Source: Photobacterium rosenbergii
Lineage (GTDB): Bacteria; Pseudomonadota; Gammaproteobacteria; Enterobacterales; Vibrionaceae
DNA: 64,000 bases
Direction of reading: 5' to 3'
Assembly: GCF_003026455.1 (NCBI RefSeq)
Contig: NZ_PYMB01000002.1
Coordinates: 282,856 to 346,855, forward strand
The notes under the pieces are model-generated. The model saw only the letters and a program-made list of their open reading frames with translations, searched no databases and was not told where the DNA came from. Below are positions 1 to 8,771 of the stretch, in pieces. The first letter of the stretch is position 1; every line of letters starts with the position of its first letter. The translations under genes were made by a program, and so were the position numbers.

Positions 1-1
1 A

Positions 2-331
2 CCTGTTGCTTGGCTGATTGGTGTGCCATGGTCTGAAGCGACAGTGGCAGCTAGCCTGATCGGTAAGAAGATTGCAGTGAACGAATTTGTTGCGTTTGCC
101 GATCTTATGGCGGTGAAAGATCAGCTAAGTAACCACTCTCAAGCTATTGTGACCTTTGCCCTTTGTGGTTTTGCTAACCTGACATCAATTGCAATGTTGA
201 TGGGTGGGCTAGGTGGCGTCGTGCCAAGCCGACGTCCTGATATTGCCCGTCTAGGCTTCAAAGCGATTTTTGCAGCGACTTTGGCTAACCTGATGAGTGC
301 AACAATTGCCGGTGTGTTTTTGTCTTTCTGA
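2..331 (+). CDS. NupC-type concentrative nucleoside transporter, C-terminal fragment
   Basis: This is the last ~109 residues of a CNT-family (NupC-like) inner-membrane nucleoside:cation symporter. The reading frame is open back to the window edge, so the start lies outside; the internal GTG at 23 is not a real start. Visible family features are the PWSEA turn, the segment around KIAVNEFVAF, and the late membrane segment with the GGLGGVVPSRR turn, which lie near the C-terminus in this family. The protein ends in a hydrophobic tail (GVFLSF). A strong hairpin terminator follows 26 bp after the stop. Substrate preference cannot be read from this fragment. Confidence 0.88.
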   Translation, partial: PVAWLIGVPWSEATVAASLIGKKIAVNEFVAFADLMAVKDQLSNHSQAIVTFALCGFANLTSIAMLMGGLGGVVPSRRPDIARLGFKAIFAATLANLMSATIAGVFLSF

Positions 332-357
332 TCTGAAAGTTACCGATACATAAAAAG

Positions 358-385
358 AAAACAGAGTGCGATGCACTCTGTTTTT
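358..385. terminator. Rho-independent terminator after the nucleoside transporter
   Basis: A perfect 9-bp stem, ACAGAGTGC pairing with GCACTCTGT around a GAT loop, is flanked by an A run on the left and a T run on the right. It can work in both directions; the plus direction serves the transporter gene. Confidence 0.85.
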
Positions 386-515
386 GTATGTATCGATAGT
401 GCATGCACACTATGATCACTTTGAACTGCAATATAAGACCTAAGGACCATTTGAGTATATGTAGCCAATCCGGTAGTGTCTGTCTCACAAGTGATATAAA
501 TCAGATAAAGGCCAA

Positions 516-794
516 ATGATGAAATCTGATGTTGATAAGCTGCTTAATCAACATAACGAACTTATCCACTCTGAAAACAAGAAGGTTGTATCCCATACCC
601 AGCGAGAAGCTGGTGACTGGATCATGCACTCCTTGATGCTTGAAGGCTACGATGTGCCGTTTAAATTCAAGCGTAAGAAAAAGTACCAATCACTGGCTGG
701 GGCAAAGGTGAACTTAACTTATTACCCAGCCACAGAGGTTGTGGCTGGTTTGAGTTTTGAGGTTATGAAAGTGGTCAGGATTAAACGTTCTTAA
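516..794 (+). CDS. Small conserved hypothetical protein, 92 residues
   Basis: A short soluble, basic protein with no signal peptide or membrane segment. It has an N-terminal helical part rich in charged and His/Asn residues (1-45), a Lys/Arg cluster near residue 52, and a C-terminal part that looks beta-rich. AAAGG at 507-511 is a plausible ribosome-binding site for the ATG at 516. I recognise no domain; it resembles short uncharacterised proteins seen in Vibrionaceae. It stands alone between the transporter terminator and the convergent GH16 gene, with only 13 bp to that gene's stop. Confidence 0.6.
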   Translation: MMKSDVDKLLNQHNELIHSENKKVVSHTQREAGDWIMHSLMLEGYDVPFKFKRKKKYQSLAGAKVNLTYYPATEVVAGLSFEVMKVVRIKRS

Positions 795-807
795 CATAAT
801 CTTAGCG

Positions 808-1596
808 TCAGAGTGAACACGAACGTAAGGGTAAGTAACGGAAGTTCCTGTAATATGCAGTGAGATTTGTCTCTGGATCTTTGCTGAATTCCCCTGCCCA
901 GTTTGAGATCCTTTCATCAGTGGCCCAAACGTTCATCATGATCCTCAGTTGGCTATCTCTGGCCGATGGGATGGGGTCACGCTTCGAGTTTTTAACAGTA
1001 AAAACGAGGCTCCCGTCCACAAACCACTGAATCGAGTTTTTGGTCCATTTTATGGCATAACGATGGAAGTCTTGCGAGGCATCGAAATCTAAATACACAA
1101 GCTGTTCATGGCTTTGGGCATAACGGTCGTCGTTAGTCCAAAAGTTAATTTGTAGCATGTTGGTGTCGTAGCCCAAAAACTCGATATCTATCTCGTTATG
1201 CATACCATTGCCACCCTTGGGTTTGTCGAAGGGGCCGGCAAACAGAAAGAAAGAACTGACAACGCCGGGTTCAGCGATAGGTTTCATTTCGACTTCATAA
1301 CAACCGTAACCGTAAAACTCTTCGCTGCGTAGTTCCCCGGATTGAAAGTCAAACTCATCAATTTCATTGGGGGCGTAGCTTAAGGTGATGGCCATACCTT
1401 CATCTGAGTGGCTTATCGCTTCACTTTCCCAGCGTGTATATGATGGAAAACCGTTGCTCCAACCGTGAGACTTCCACCAAAAGGTAGAATCCAACTCTGT
1501 AAGGGGATCTTCAAGTGTTGCTTTTGCATTTATGAAGGGGGAAAAGGTGATCATAACGATAAATCCGGTCACTTGACTAAGAGAGCGCAACAGCAT
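808..1596 (-). CDS. Secreted GH16 glucanase, lichenase-like
   Basis: A 262-residue glycoside hydrolase family 16 enzyme with an N-terminal signal peptide (about 1-26, ending NAKA). The GH16 catalytic motif NEIDIEF is at 134-140, with E135 as expected nucleophile and E139 as acid/base. The following stretches (FLGYDT, the QINFWTN strand, LDFDASQDFH, IQWFVDG, IMMNVWATD) closely follow the layout of Bacillus-type beta-1,3-1,4-glucanases rather than agarases or carrageenases. The likely activity is endo-hydrolysis of a mixed-linkage or beta-1,3-glucan in periplasm or outside the cell. The gene lies 141 bp downstream of a DUF3131 gene on the same strand, probably co-transcribed. It could trim the polymer made by the GT2 operon or degrade external glucan; the neighbourhood favours the former. 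Confidence 0.85.
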   Translation of the reverse strand: MLLRSLSQVTGFIVMITFSPFINAKATLEDPLTELDSTFWWKSHGWSNGFPSYTRWESEAISHSDEGMAITLSYAPNEIDEFDFQSGELRSEEFYGYGCYEVEMKPIAEPGVVSSFFLFAGPFDKPKGGNGMHNEIDIEFLGYDTNMLQINFWTNDDRYAQSHEQLVYLDFDASQDFHRYAIKWTKNSIQWFVDGSLVFTVKNSKRDPIPSARDSQLRIMMNVWATDERISNWAGEFSKDPETNLTAYYRNFRYLPLRSCSL

Positions 1597-1737
1597 CAGT
1601 ACTGAGTCCTTGTAAAAAAGAAGGTTAGCACTAAAACTAGCAGGATTTTTTTGCTCATTGTCGGCAAAACTGTATTGGTTTTGAGACGAAAATTAAAATA
1701 TGAGACTCAGTTTGGAAAGCCATTTTCAAAATGCGAA

Positions 1738-3177
1738 CTAGCTAGGGTTAATTAACGGTTGGAAATGACGTTTTTTATACCATAAGGCGCTTAATATCAA
1801 TGAGTTAGTGTTAATGTTGTAAGCGCTGTTAGGACCACCATTCAAATACATGCCAGTGGGAACGGCTCTGTGAGTCAGGCTGCTGTTAATCACTTTTTCG
1901 GCTAATTGCTGGCTGAAATCATCACTCTCAAATAACACACTCAATCCGAAAGCGACTTTATTGCTGAATATCTGTGGATTTTCGACTGGCTTTCCTCCTG
2001 GGGCGATACTCAGCCACGGACTGCCGTATATATAAATATTGTTGTAAGAAAACCAAGGTGAACGGCTCATCGCATCTTCAGCAAATACCCAAAAATTCGA
2101 TTCTGCGGTAGATTTCTTTTTCTGTAGCTGAAATAGGGCTTCCAACTGGTTCCACCATTGTGTTGTTGGGCCGATTTCAATGGCGTAGAGTACATAGGGA
2201 TCAGTGGTGAAGTAGGGTAGGTTCCTCTTATCAATCAGCAGTTGTATGCCGTCCACAGTCACTTCGCCAATGTCCTCTTGCTTGTAGGCGGTATTGACAT
2301 CAAAGCCGAAGAGGTCGAATCCTGATGCTGCATATTGTAAGTATCCCAACCGCCCTTCTTGGCGGTAATGGCGCTTTTGGGATGTTTTCAGTTCGCCGTA
2401 TAAAGTCCCTTGGGAAACGGCTTTGTCCAAATCCCATTTATCTAGGATACGTTTAATATTTGGTGCCAGTTGGGGTTTATGGGCTTGGGCTATCTCAAGC
2501 CAAATTAATAGCCTACCAATATCTAATGCCGACCAACCATTGCCGTTTGAACTGCTGTTACTATAGCGTCCTGATGGCTTTGCGGTATGCGTATTGTATT
2601 CACGGTTTGGTAAAGCGTTGTCGTAAAGAGGGAGATTGCCAAGGGTATCTAAAGTCTTTTGTAGCTTATTATCTGCTTCTTCTGTTGTCATAAGCTCGAG
2701 CCCTTCGGCTGAGAGTATGGCTGCGATGCCACTAGCCACATCCCACATCGTGCTGTGATGGTAGCCTTGAACAGAATTTATGAGCCCAGTCTTTTCATTC
2801 CAGTTTTGTTCGAAATAGTAATAGGCTTTTTTAGCCAATAGGTTCTCGTTGCGGCTAAGTTCAATGGGAGCTAGTTGCTCTGAGGTTTTAGTTGTTAGTG
2901 ATTCTGTTTCAACAGCAGCCGTTTTTAATTCTTCGCCTAAGGCAGATTGAGGCTCTTCTTTTAATATTGGTGGTGCAATAGTACGTCGCTGGAACTCTAT
3001 ATTAGCCTTGGTGACATTATCTTTGTTATGGGTGACGCTACGACCACCATAAAAACTAGGCTCCTGCTCTTCAGTTTCGGTATTGAATGCAGCATACACT
3101 GAAAACGACATTAGCCATGTTGTACACAGGACTGTTAAATGTCGTGCTTTCATCATTTTCAATGCTGCTTTGGGCAT
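1738..3177 (-). CDS. Periplasmic DUF3131 protein (first of four in the locus)
   Basis: A 479-residue protein with an N-terminal signal sequence (Leu/Cys-rich segment to about residue 30), a low-complexity linker (30-105) and a DUF3131 domain (about 105-470). Family hallmarks also present in the three later paralogues are the TTGLxNSV-like turn, STMWDVAS, LPNRAYNTHT and WSALDIGRLLIW. DUF3131 has no established activity that I can state; its Trp-Asp and aromatic pattern resembles alpha/alpha-barrel carbohydrate-active proteins. The ATG at 3177 has an imperfect GGA-type ribosome site; the ATGs at 3156 or 3153 are alternatives that still keep the signal. It is divergent from the type I secretion operon. 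A role in handling the exopolysaccharide is inferred from context. Confidence 0.8.
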   Translation of the reverse strand: MPKAALKMMKARHLTVLCTTWLMSFSVYAAFNTETEEQEPSFYGGRSVTHNKDNVTKANIEFQRRTIAPPILKEEPQSALGEELKTAAVETESLTTKTSEQLAPIELSRNENLLAKKAYYYFEQNWNEKTGLINSVQGYHHSTMWDVASGIAAILSAEGLELMTTEEADNKLQKTLDTLGNLPLYDNALPNREYNTHTAKPSGRYSNSSSNGNGWSALDIGRLLIWLEIAQAHKPQLAPNIKRILDKWDLDKAVSQGTLYGELKTSQKRHYRQEGRLGYLQYAASGFDLFGFDVNTAYKQEDIGEVTVDGIQLLIDKRNLPYFTTDPYVLYAIEIGPTTQWWNQLEALFQLQKKKSTAESNFWVFAEDAMSRSPWFSYNNIYIYGSPWLSIAPGGKPVENPQIFSNKVAFGLSVLFESDDFSQQLAEKVINSSLTHRAVPTGMYLNGGPNSAYNINTNSLILSALWYKKRHFQPLINPS

Positions 3178-3342
3178 CCTGTCCGCTTTCCTTTTCGTGA
3201 CTATCTAATAAGTTATATCGGTTTAACCCCTAGGTTGGGATAGTTTGCGTTGTGTGCAGAGTAAAAATGTGATGGTGGTCTCGTAGTTAACTGCCTGATG
3301 TTTAATTAATTATCTGTTATTTCTTTATTGTAATTTTTTTGC

Positions 3343-5112
3343 TTGTCCTATAATTCATATACCACCAGTGGCGTATGGGAAAAAGTTTTGCTTAAGGAAA
3401 CGTTAGCAACAGCATTAGCTGCGTGTAAGAAGGATCTGTTTTTTGTCGCCTTGTTCAGCTTGGCGATTAATTTTCTGGTATTGACGCTGCCGGTATATAG
3501 CCTGCAATTGTTCGATAGGGTGTTGAGCAGTGCGAGTTTGGATACGTTGATGGCGCTGATGGTGGTTGCCATCGGCTTGTTGACAGCTCAAGCAGTCATA
3601 GAGCATGTAAGAACCTTGCTATTGCAGCGTTCAGGGTTGAAATTGGATGTGTCATTGAGCTCTTCACTGTTAGCTGACAGTATTCGCCGCTCGTCCAAAA
3701 TGAATCGGATAGAAAAGCAGGGCCTACAAGATCTCACAGAGCTCCGTCAATTTCTGGTCACGCCTTCCACTTCAGCCATCTTTGATATCCCGTGGGTGCC
3801 ACTGTTCTTGTTGATCTTGTTCGTATTGCACCCGTTACTCGGTATTATCGCGTTGGTTGGTTGCCTAGTGTTTTGTGTACTTGCCGTTGTCATGATGCTG
3901 TCGGCGAAGAAGCCGAGCGAGCAAGCTCAAGCGCTAAGTATCAAAACGAGCATGGAGCTGAACGACTTTCTAAGGAATGCTCCTACACTAAGGGCGATGG
4001 GCATGGCTGATAGTGTCGGTTCTCTGTGGAATCGGCGCAACTTCAAATTATTGGATCTACAGTGGCGGCTCAACGCACGAACTGGGCAATTACTTTCTAT
4101 CAGCCGTTATTTCAGAACCTTGCTTCAGGCAATTATCCTGACTGCTGGGGTCGTGCTGGTGCTGCAAAATCAGTTGGGTGCCGGGGCGATTATTGCCAGT
4201 TCGATCATCATGGCCCGTGTCTTATCACCATTTGAACAGGCGGTGAGCGGTTGGAAAACGTGGTTCAGTGCCTTACAGGCTTATAAAAGATTGAACCAGT
4301 ATGAAGACAGTCAGTTATCAGAGCCACAGACCGAGTTGCCTGAACCCAAAGGGGAGTTACTGCTCCATAATGTCGGGCTTAAATTCCAACACCAAGGCCA
4401 ACCGGTACTGCAGAACATCAGTTTTAAGCTCGGAGCCGGGAATGCATTAGCCATTATGGGTAACAGCGGATCTGGCAAATCCACCCTAGCGGCATTGATC
4501 ATGGGGATCCACAAACCCAGCATGGGCAGCATCAAGATCGATGGTGCTGCAATTGATCTTTGGCCGGAGGAGCAATTTGGCAAGCATATCGGTTATCTAC
4601 CACAGGAGGTTGGCTTACTAGCAGGCACTGTGGCCGAAAATATCTGTCGTTTTTCCGATGCCCCCGCCGCCGATATTATCCATGCTGCCCGTTTGGCCTG
4701 TATCCACGAGCTGATCATCTCTCTGCCGCAAGGTTATGACACGTATTTAGGTGAAGGGGGAGTCCAACTTTCCGGCGGTCAGAAGCAAAGAATAGGACTG
4801 GCGAGGGCGATTTTTTCCAACCCCAGTGTGTTGGTTCTTGATGAGCCAAATTCAAACTTGGACCCAGAAGGCGAGGTGGCATTGGCCATCGTGCTGCAGT
4901 ATTGCAAAGAGAACCAGATCACTGTGGTGATGATCAGCCACCGGCCCGGTTTCTTGCGGCAAATGGATTGGGTTATCGTCCTTAAAGACGGCAAGATAGA
5001 AAAAGCAGGCACATGCGATAAGTTCCTCGGGGCAATGTCCGGTGTAGACAATACGACCGAAGCACCTGCAGCAAGTTCCCAGTCGGCAGGCAAAGGAGTC
5101 AAGCATGGATGA
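3343..5112 (+). CDS. Type I secretion ABC transporter, PrtD/PrsD type
   Basis: A 589-residue half-transporter that powers one-step export of C-terminal-signal proteins, usually RTX proteins, across both membranes. The N-terminal ~310 residues hold the transmembrane domain, without a C39 peptidase or the longer N-terminal region of HlyB/LapB. The ATPase domain has Walker A GNSGSGKST (from ~373), Q-loop LPQE, signature LSGGQKQR (~476), Walker B VLVLDEP and the H-loop SHR. There is no ATG near the N-terminus: the frame opens only at 3334. Candidate starts are TTG at 3343, given here, or TTG at 3388, which has GGGA seven bases upstream and fits the family N-terminus better. The adaptor gene overlaps its end by 8 bp. 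No TolC gene is present, so an outer-membrane channel from elsewhere is presumed. Confidence 0.93.
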   Translation: MSYNSYTTSGVWEKVLLKETLATALAACKKDLFFVALFSLAINFLVLTLPVYSLQLFDRVLSSASLDTLMALMVVAIGLLTAQAVIEHVRTLLLQRSGLKLDVSLSSSLLADSIRRSSKMNRIEKQGLQDLTELRQFLVTPSTSAIFDIPWVPLFLLILFVLHPLLGIIALVGCLVFCVLAVVMMLSAKKPSEQAQALSIKTSMELNDFLRNAPTLRAMGMADSVGSLWNRRNFKLLDLQWRLNARTGQLLSISRYFRTLLQAIILTAGVVLVLQNQLGAGAIIASSIIMARVLSPFEQAVSGWKTWFSALQAYKRLNQYEDSQLSEPQTELPEPKGELLLHNVGLKFQHQGQPVLQNISFKLGAGNALAIMGNSGSGKSTLAALIMGIHKPSMGSIKIDGAAIDLWPEEQFGKHIGYLPQEVGLLAGTVAENICRFSDAPAADIIHAARLACIHELIISLPQGYDTYLGEGGVQLSGGQKQRIGLARAIFSNPSVLVLDEPNSNLDPEGEVALAIVLQYCKENQITVVMISHRPGFLRQMDWVIVLKDGKIEKAGTCDKFLGAMSGVDNTTEAPAASSQSAGKGVKHG

Positions 5113-6403
5113 ACAGCGTTTTGATACCCGCAGCATTATTCTGTTTGGCTGTGCATTTTTGGTGGCTACCGTAGGTGGTTTCTTGGTATGGGCACTGACA
5201 GCCCCTTTGGACTCGGCCTCAATTGCACAAGGTACGCTGGTGGTTGAGTCCCAGCGCAAGAAAGTACAGCACTTGCAGGGCGGTTGGGTAAAGGCCATTT
5301 ATGTACAGGAAGGGCAACATGTCGAGACTGGAGATGTGCTGTTGGAGCTCTCCAATACTAAGGCGGAATCAGATTACCGCCGCTTGGTGTTGCGTGCTGC
5401 AACTCTGAATGCCCGCCATGACAGGTTAAAAGCCGAGCTTTCCAAAGATCGCCAGATAACATGGACCTACCAAGATCAGCACGACGTCGAGGAGGCCGAG
5501 CTTGCCAATATCGTCAACACCCAGCAACTTCAGTTCCAGCAGTCAATACTGCGCCGCGATTTAGCTGAAGGCCAGTATCAACAGAAGAGTATGGTACTGG
5601 AAGAGCAGCTGCGAGGAGCGAGCTTCCAGTTGAATGCTATCAACCGGCAGTTGTCATTAGTCACCCAGGAAATCGCGATGACAGCAGGCTTGTTAGAGAA
5701 AGGATACGTGTCAAAAACCCGCATGCTCGAGTTACAGCGCTACCAAGCGGGCATTGAAGCGCAAGTTGCCGAATTAACGGCGCAAATTGATGTGTTTGAA
5801 GGCCAGCTCCGTACCCTTGAGCAAGACCACCAATCGCAACAGGTTGAGTGGGAGCAGCAGCGCGCTGCCGAGTTGGCAACTGTTGAGCGGGAATGGCGGG
5901 ATGTGGTTCAGTCGTTAAATGCCGCCAGTGATATTCGCTCCCGAGTGACCATACGAAGTGAACACACAGGGACGGTCGTTGGGCTCAATGTGCACAGCAT
6001 TGGCGGGGTGATTAACCCCGGCGATGTTATTTTAGAGATTGTTCCAGACAGCGATGAGCTGATTGTCGAAGCTTTGGTGAAGCCGGAAGATATTGATGTA
6101 GTGCACAATGGGTTGGAGGCGAGGGTCAGGCTGAGCGCCTACAATGTCAGGCGCACACCACCAGTCCATGGCGAAGTGATATATGTTGCTGCAGACCGAT
6201 TGCAGCCCAAATCACAGCAGCAGCCGACTGGGTATTTAGTTCGGGTAAAACTAGATAAGGATGAAGTCGCATCTCTTAGCCACATCGAACTCTATCCGGG
6301 GATGCCGACAGAAGTCTTTATTTTGCTGGAAGCACAAACCATGTGGGATTACTTCACAGCGCCATTATTTAATTCGTATTACCGAGCATTCAGAGAATCA
6401 TAA
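5105..6403 (+). CDS. Type I secretion membrane-fusion protein, HlyD/PrtE family
   Basis: A 432-residue periplasmic adaptor linking the ABC transporter to a TolC-like channel. It has one N-terminal membrane helix (about 11-31), a first lipoyl half around QHLQGGWVKAIYVQEGQ (~56-72), a long alpha-hairpin/coiled coil (about 85-280) rich in Gln and Glu, the second lipoyl half (TGTVVGLNVHSIGGVINPGD), and a C-terminal beta-barrel region. The start overlaps the ABC gene by 8 bp, implying translational coupling. The substrate is most likely the giant RTX protein encoded at 12978-18323, since no other RTX protein is nearby. Confidence 0.93.
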   Translation: MDEQRFDTRSIILFGCAFLVATVGGFLVWALTAPLDSASIAQGTLVVESQRKKVQHLQGGWVKAIYVQEGQHVETGDVLLELSNTKAESDYRRLVLRAATLNARHDRLKAELSKDRQITWTYQDQHDVEEAELANIVNTQQLQFQQSILRRDLAEGQYQQKSMVLEEQLRGASFQLNAINRQLSLVTQEIAMTAGLLEKGYVSKTRMLELQRYQAGIEAQVAELTAQIDVFEGQLRTLEQDHQSQQVEWEQQRAAELATVEREWRDVVQSLNAASDIRSRVTIRSEHTGTVVGLNVHSIGGVINPGDVILEIVPDSDELIVEALVKPEDIDVVHNGLEARVRLSAYNVRRTPPVHGEVIYVAADRLQPKSQQQPTGYLVRVKLDKDEVASLSHIELYPGMPTEVFILLEAQTMWDYFTAPLFNSYYRAFRES

Positions 6404-6417
6404 TCAGTGGTGAACAT

Positions 6418-6687
6418 ATGGAATTTGGAATCGTTTTTTGGTTTCTCTTTTATTTAGCATTCTTCTGCCTGTCGACTTACATTGGCTACCAGAAGGGGAA
6501 CTTAATCGCCGGTATATTGCTGGGATATGTCCTTGGGCCGATTGGCGCGCTGCTGATATATTTGAGCAAAGACAGAAAGCACATCACCTGCCCATCTTGT
6601 CATGCTGAAATCAATAAGCGGTCATACATTTGCCCTAAATGCCATGTAAAAGTCGGGGTCAGTGCAACAGCAGTTCAAGAGGGATGA
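6418..6687 (+). CDS. Small membrane protein with zinc-ribbon tail
   Basis: An 89-residue protein with two predicted membrane helices (about 5-22 and 27-48) and a cytoplasmic tail holding two Cys pairs, CPSC and CPKC, spaced like a zinc ribbon. It begins 14 bp after the adaptor gene and ends one base before the next start, so it belongs to the secretion operon. Proteins of this shape occur in many gammaproteobacteria with no known job. Here it could be a small accessory subunit of the transporter, but nothing in the sequence proves that. Confidence 0.75.
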   Translation: MEFGIVFWFLFYLAFFCLSTYIGYQKGNLIAGILLGYVLGPIGALLIYLSKDRKHITCPSCHAEINKRSYICPKCHVKVGVSATAVQEG

Positions 6688-6688
6688 T

Positions 6689-7609
6689 ATGAAAAGAAGA
6701 AAAAGTAGGGCAAAGGAATCCTCATCACCCTTGGTTCAGCATGAGCAGGTATCCATGTTTTCTCCGCGTCGGTTAGTCACGCTAGCGGGCATTATTATCG
6801 CGGTGCTTGTCGCACAAGTTGGGTACTTCTATTGGCAACTTAATCAAGGGCAGATGGATTCCCTCTCGGTACAAAAACAGCTTGATGAATACGAACAACA
6901 GCTATTGGATAAACAAGCGCTGATTGACGAGTTCCAGCAGCAATTATCATCCAAGCAAGCCCAGTTGGAGGAGCAGCAGTTGGTGATAGACGAACTGGAC
7001 GAGCGGCTGATTGTACTTGATGAGCAGAGCGTTTTCTTCAAGCAGGAAATCAATGCGACCAGTACGCTGTTAGTGGATAAGAACAGTGAAATTGCCGATC
7101 TTGAGAAGCAATTTGCAGACTCTCAGAAAGCACTGAAGAAGAAGAGCTCTCAGCTCTACAGTTTACAGCGGCGTTTTGAAAAAGATTTAAATAGTGCAAT
7201 TGCCAAAGAGCGGAGGAAATTGAATCACTCCCAATTGATGGTTGATCAAGAGCTCGCTCAGCTTAAATCACAAGAAGCAGAAATCAGTGCCAAGATATCC
7301 GACGTTGATGAGTGGGAGAGGAAGCGGGAGGAATTTGAGAAGCTATATGCCACTTCGGCTCTAGAAAAGCAGAATGAGGAGCGGGTGAGTAATTTGATGG
7401 ATCAGTTCAATGAGCTGCGAGTTGATCTCGATGTTGTGAACGAGTGCGATAAAGACTACCTGTACCGCTACAATGAGGCAAAAAGCCTACTCAACCATAT
7501 TCGAACTTTTATCCAGAAATATGAAATGAAGGAAGAGTTTTATTACTACGTCATTTCCAATGACAGTATGATTAATTCGCAAAATCGAAAACTATGTGTG
7601 GCTAACTAA
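6689..7609 (+). CDS. Membrane-anchored coiled-coil protein
   Basis: A 306-residue protein with a basic N-terminus (MKRRKSRAK), one membrane helix (about 30-52, around AGIIIAVLVAQVGYFYW) and then about 200 residues of heptad-rich coiled coil dominated by Gln, Glu, Leu and Lys, ending in a small domain with Cys residues. Most of the chain should lie in the periplasm. The ATG at 6689 follows GAGGGATGAT, a good ribosome-binding site; the in-frame GTG further upstream is unlikely. It is the fourth gene of the type I operon. The long coiled coil recalls periplasmic adaptor or scaffold proteins; I recognise no family. Confidence 0.75.
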   Translation: MKRRKSRAKESSSPLVQHEQVSMFSPRRLVTLAGIIIAVLVAQVGYFYWQLNQGQMDSLSVQKQLDEYEQQLLDKQALIDEFQQQLSSKQAQLEEQQLVIDELDERLIVLDEQSVFFKQEINATSTLLVDKNSEIADLEKQFADSQKALKKKSSQLYSLQRRFEKDLNSAIAKERRKLNHSQLMVDQELAQLKSQEAEISAKISDVDEWERKREEFEKLYATSALEKQNEERVSNLMDQFNELRVDLDVVNECDKDYLYRYNEAKSLLNHIRTFIQKYEMKEEFYYYVISNDSMINSQNRKLCVAN

Positions 7610-7639
7610 CGCCAATTTTATTACCACCTGAGGGCTGAC

Positions 7640-8596
7640 ATGAAAAAGTCGCAATGGGCCATTGTTATAGTCGCAATACTGGCGGGGCTATATACATTCA
7701 GCCCTAGGGTGGATACGTCCTACTCCTATCAAGAGTTATCGCTACCACAAGATATCGAAGGGTTTATTTCTGAACAGGAGCAGCGGTACCCGGATATTCA
7801 GCCTGGCACTGAGAAAAAGATCACTTGGGCTGGGGAGCCAAATCAACGAACGCCATATTCTGTCGTTTATTTACATGGCTTTTCATCCTCACGGCAGGAT
7901 ACTGCTCCGTTGGTACAGCGGGTCGCCAAACAGCTTGGGGCCAACCTCTATGAAACTCGCCTAAAGGGGCATGGCCGGCCAGCGGATACAATGAAATCCG
8001 TAACAGTGAATGATTGGCTTAACGATGCTCGCCATGCGTATGACATAGGAGCAAAGCTTGGCGATGAAGTGGTTGTTATCGGTCTCTCAACAGGGGGGAC
8101 TTTAGCTTTGTGGTTGGCCGCTCAACCTGAGTTGTCCCAACTTGGTTTTACGGTACTCATTTCTCCGAATCTGGGGCCGGCAGATAGTAATGCTGAGCTG
8201 CTTTTGTTACCGCTGGGGGATGAGATAGCCAGGTTAGTTGTTGGTGATTACCGTGAATGGAAGCCAGTCAATAAGCAGCAAGCCCAGTTTTGGACAACGC
8301 GATATCCTGTTGAAGCGCTGGTGACTATGATGGGAGTTGTTGATGTGGCGCGTAATCAACCCGTGGAACATATTTTGACGCCAGTATTAACGCTTTATTC
8401 CGAACAAGACCGTATTGTTGATATTGCTAAAACACAAGCGATGCTGGAACGGTTACCTACATCAAACCGCCAAACAATCGTTATTGCTGATAGTGGTGAT
8501 AAACTTCAGCATGTTCTCGCTGGGGATATCTTATCGCCAACAACAACGGACCAAGTTGCAAAATCGATTGTTGAATTTATCACAATTAAAAAATAG
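7640..8596 (+). CDS. Membrane-anchored alpha/beta-hydrolase
   Basis: A 318-residue alpha/beta-hydrolase of the carboxylesterase/lysophospholipase type. An N-terminal hydrophobic segment (about 5-20) suggests a membrane anchor or uncleaved signal. The oxyanion region is YLHGFSSS, the nucleophile elbow is GLSTGG, and the acid and base are probably the Asp in SEQDRIVD and the His in LQHVLAGD. It is the last gene of the type I secretion operon, 30 bp behind the coiled-coil gene. An esterase here might remove acyl or acetyl groups from a polymer or lipid; the substrate is unknown. Confidence 0.82.
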   Translation: MKKSQWAIVIVAILAGLYTFSPRVDTSYSYQELSLPQDIEGFISEQEQRYPDIQPGTEKKITWAGEPNQRTPYSVVYLHGFSSSRQDTAPLVQRVAKQLGANLYETRLKGHGRPADTMKSVTVNDWLNDARHAYDIGAKLGDEVVVIGLSTGGTLALWLAAQPELSQLGFTVLISPNLGPADSNAELLLLPLGDEIARLVVGDYREWKPVNKQQAQFWTTRYPVEALVTMMGVVDVARNQPVEHILTPVLTLYSEQDRIVDIAKTQAMLERLPTSNRQTIVIADSGDKLQHVLAGDILSPTTTDQVAKSIVEFITIKK

Positions 8597-8771
8597 TTTT
8601 TTTGGTATGAAACTTAATCGAGCCTAAGCAGTTTATGTGCTACATGTACTGTATTTTTGTTATCTAAATCACAATGCTAAAGTAATTTATATCAAATAAT
8701 CCAAATTTATTTGGAAGTATATTATCTATCCTAGAATTGATATGCACATATAATAATTTCAGGATGAAAAC

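Noticed and set aside
3343..5112. ABC gene as a pseudogene because it lacks an ATG
   Set aside because: The frame is intact, all ATPase motifs are present, the adaptor overlaps it, and TTG starts are available.
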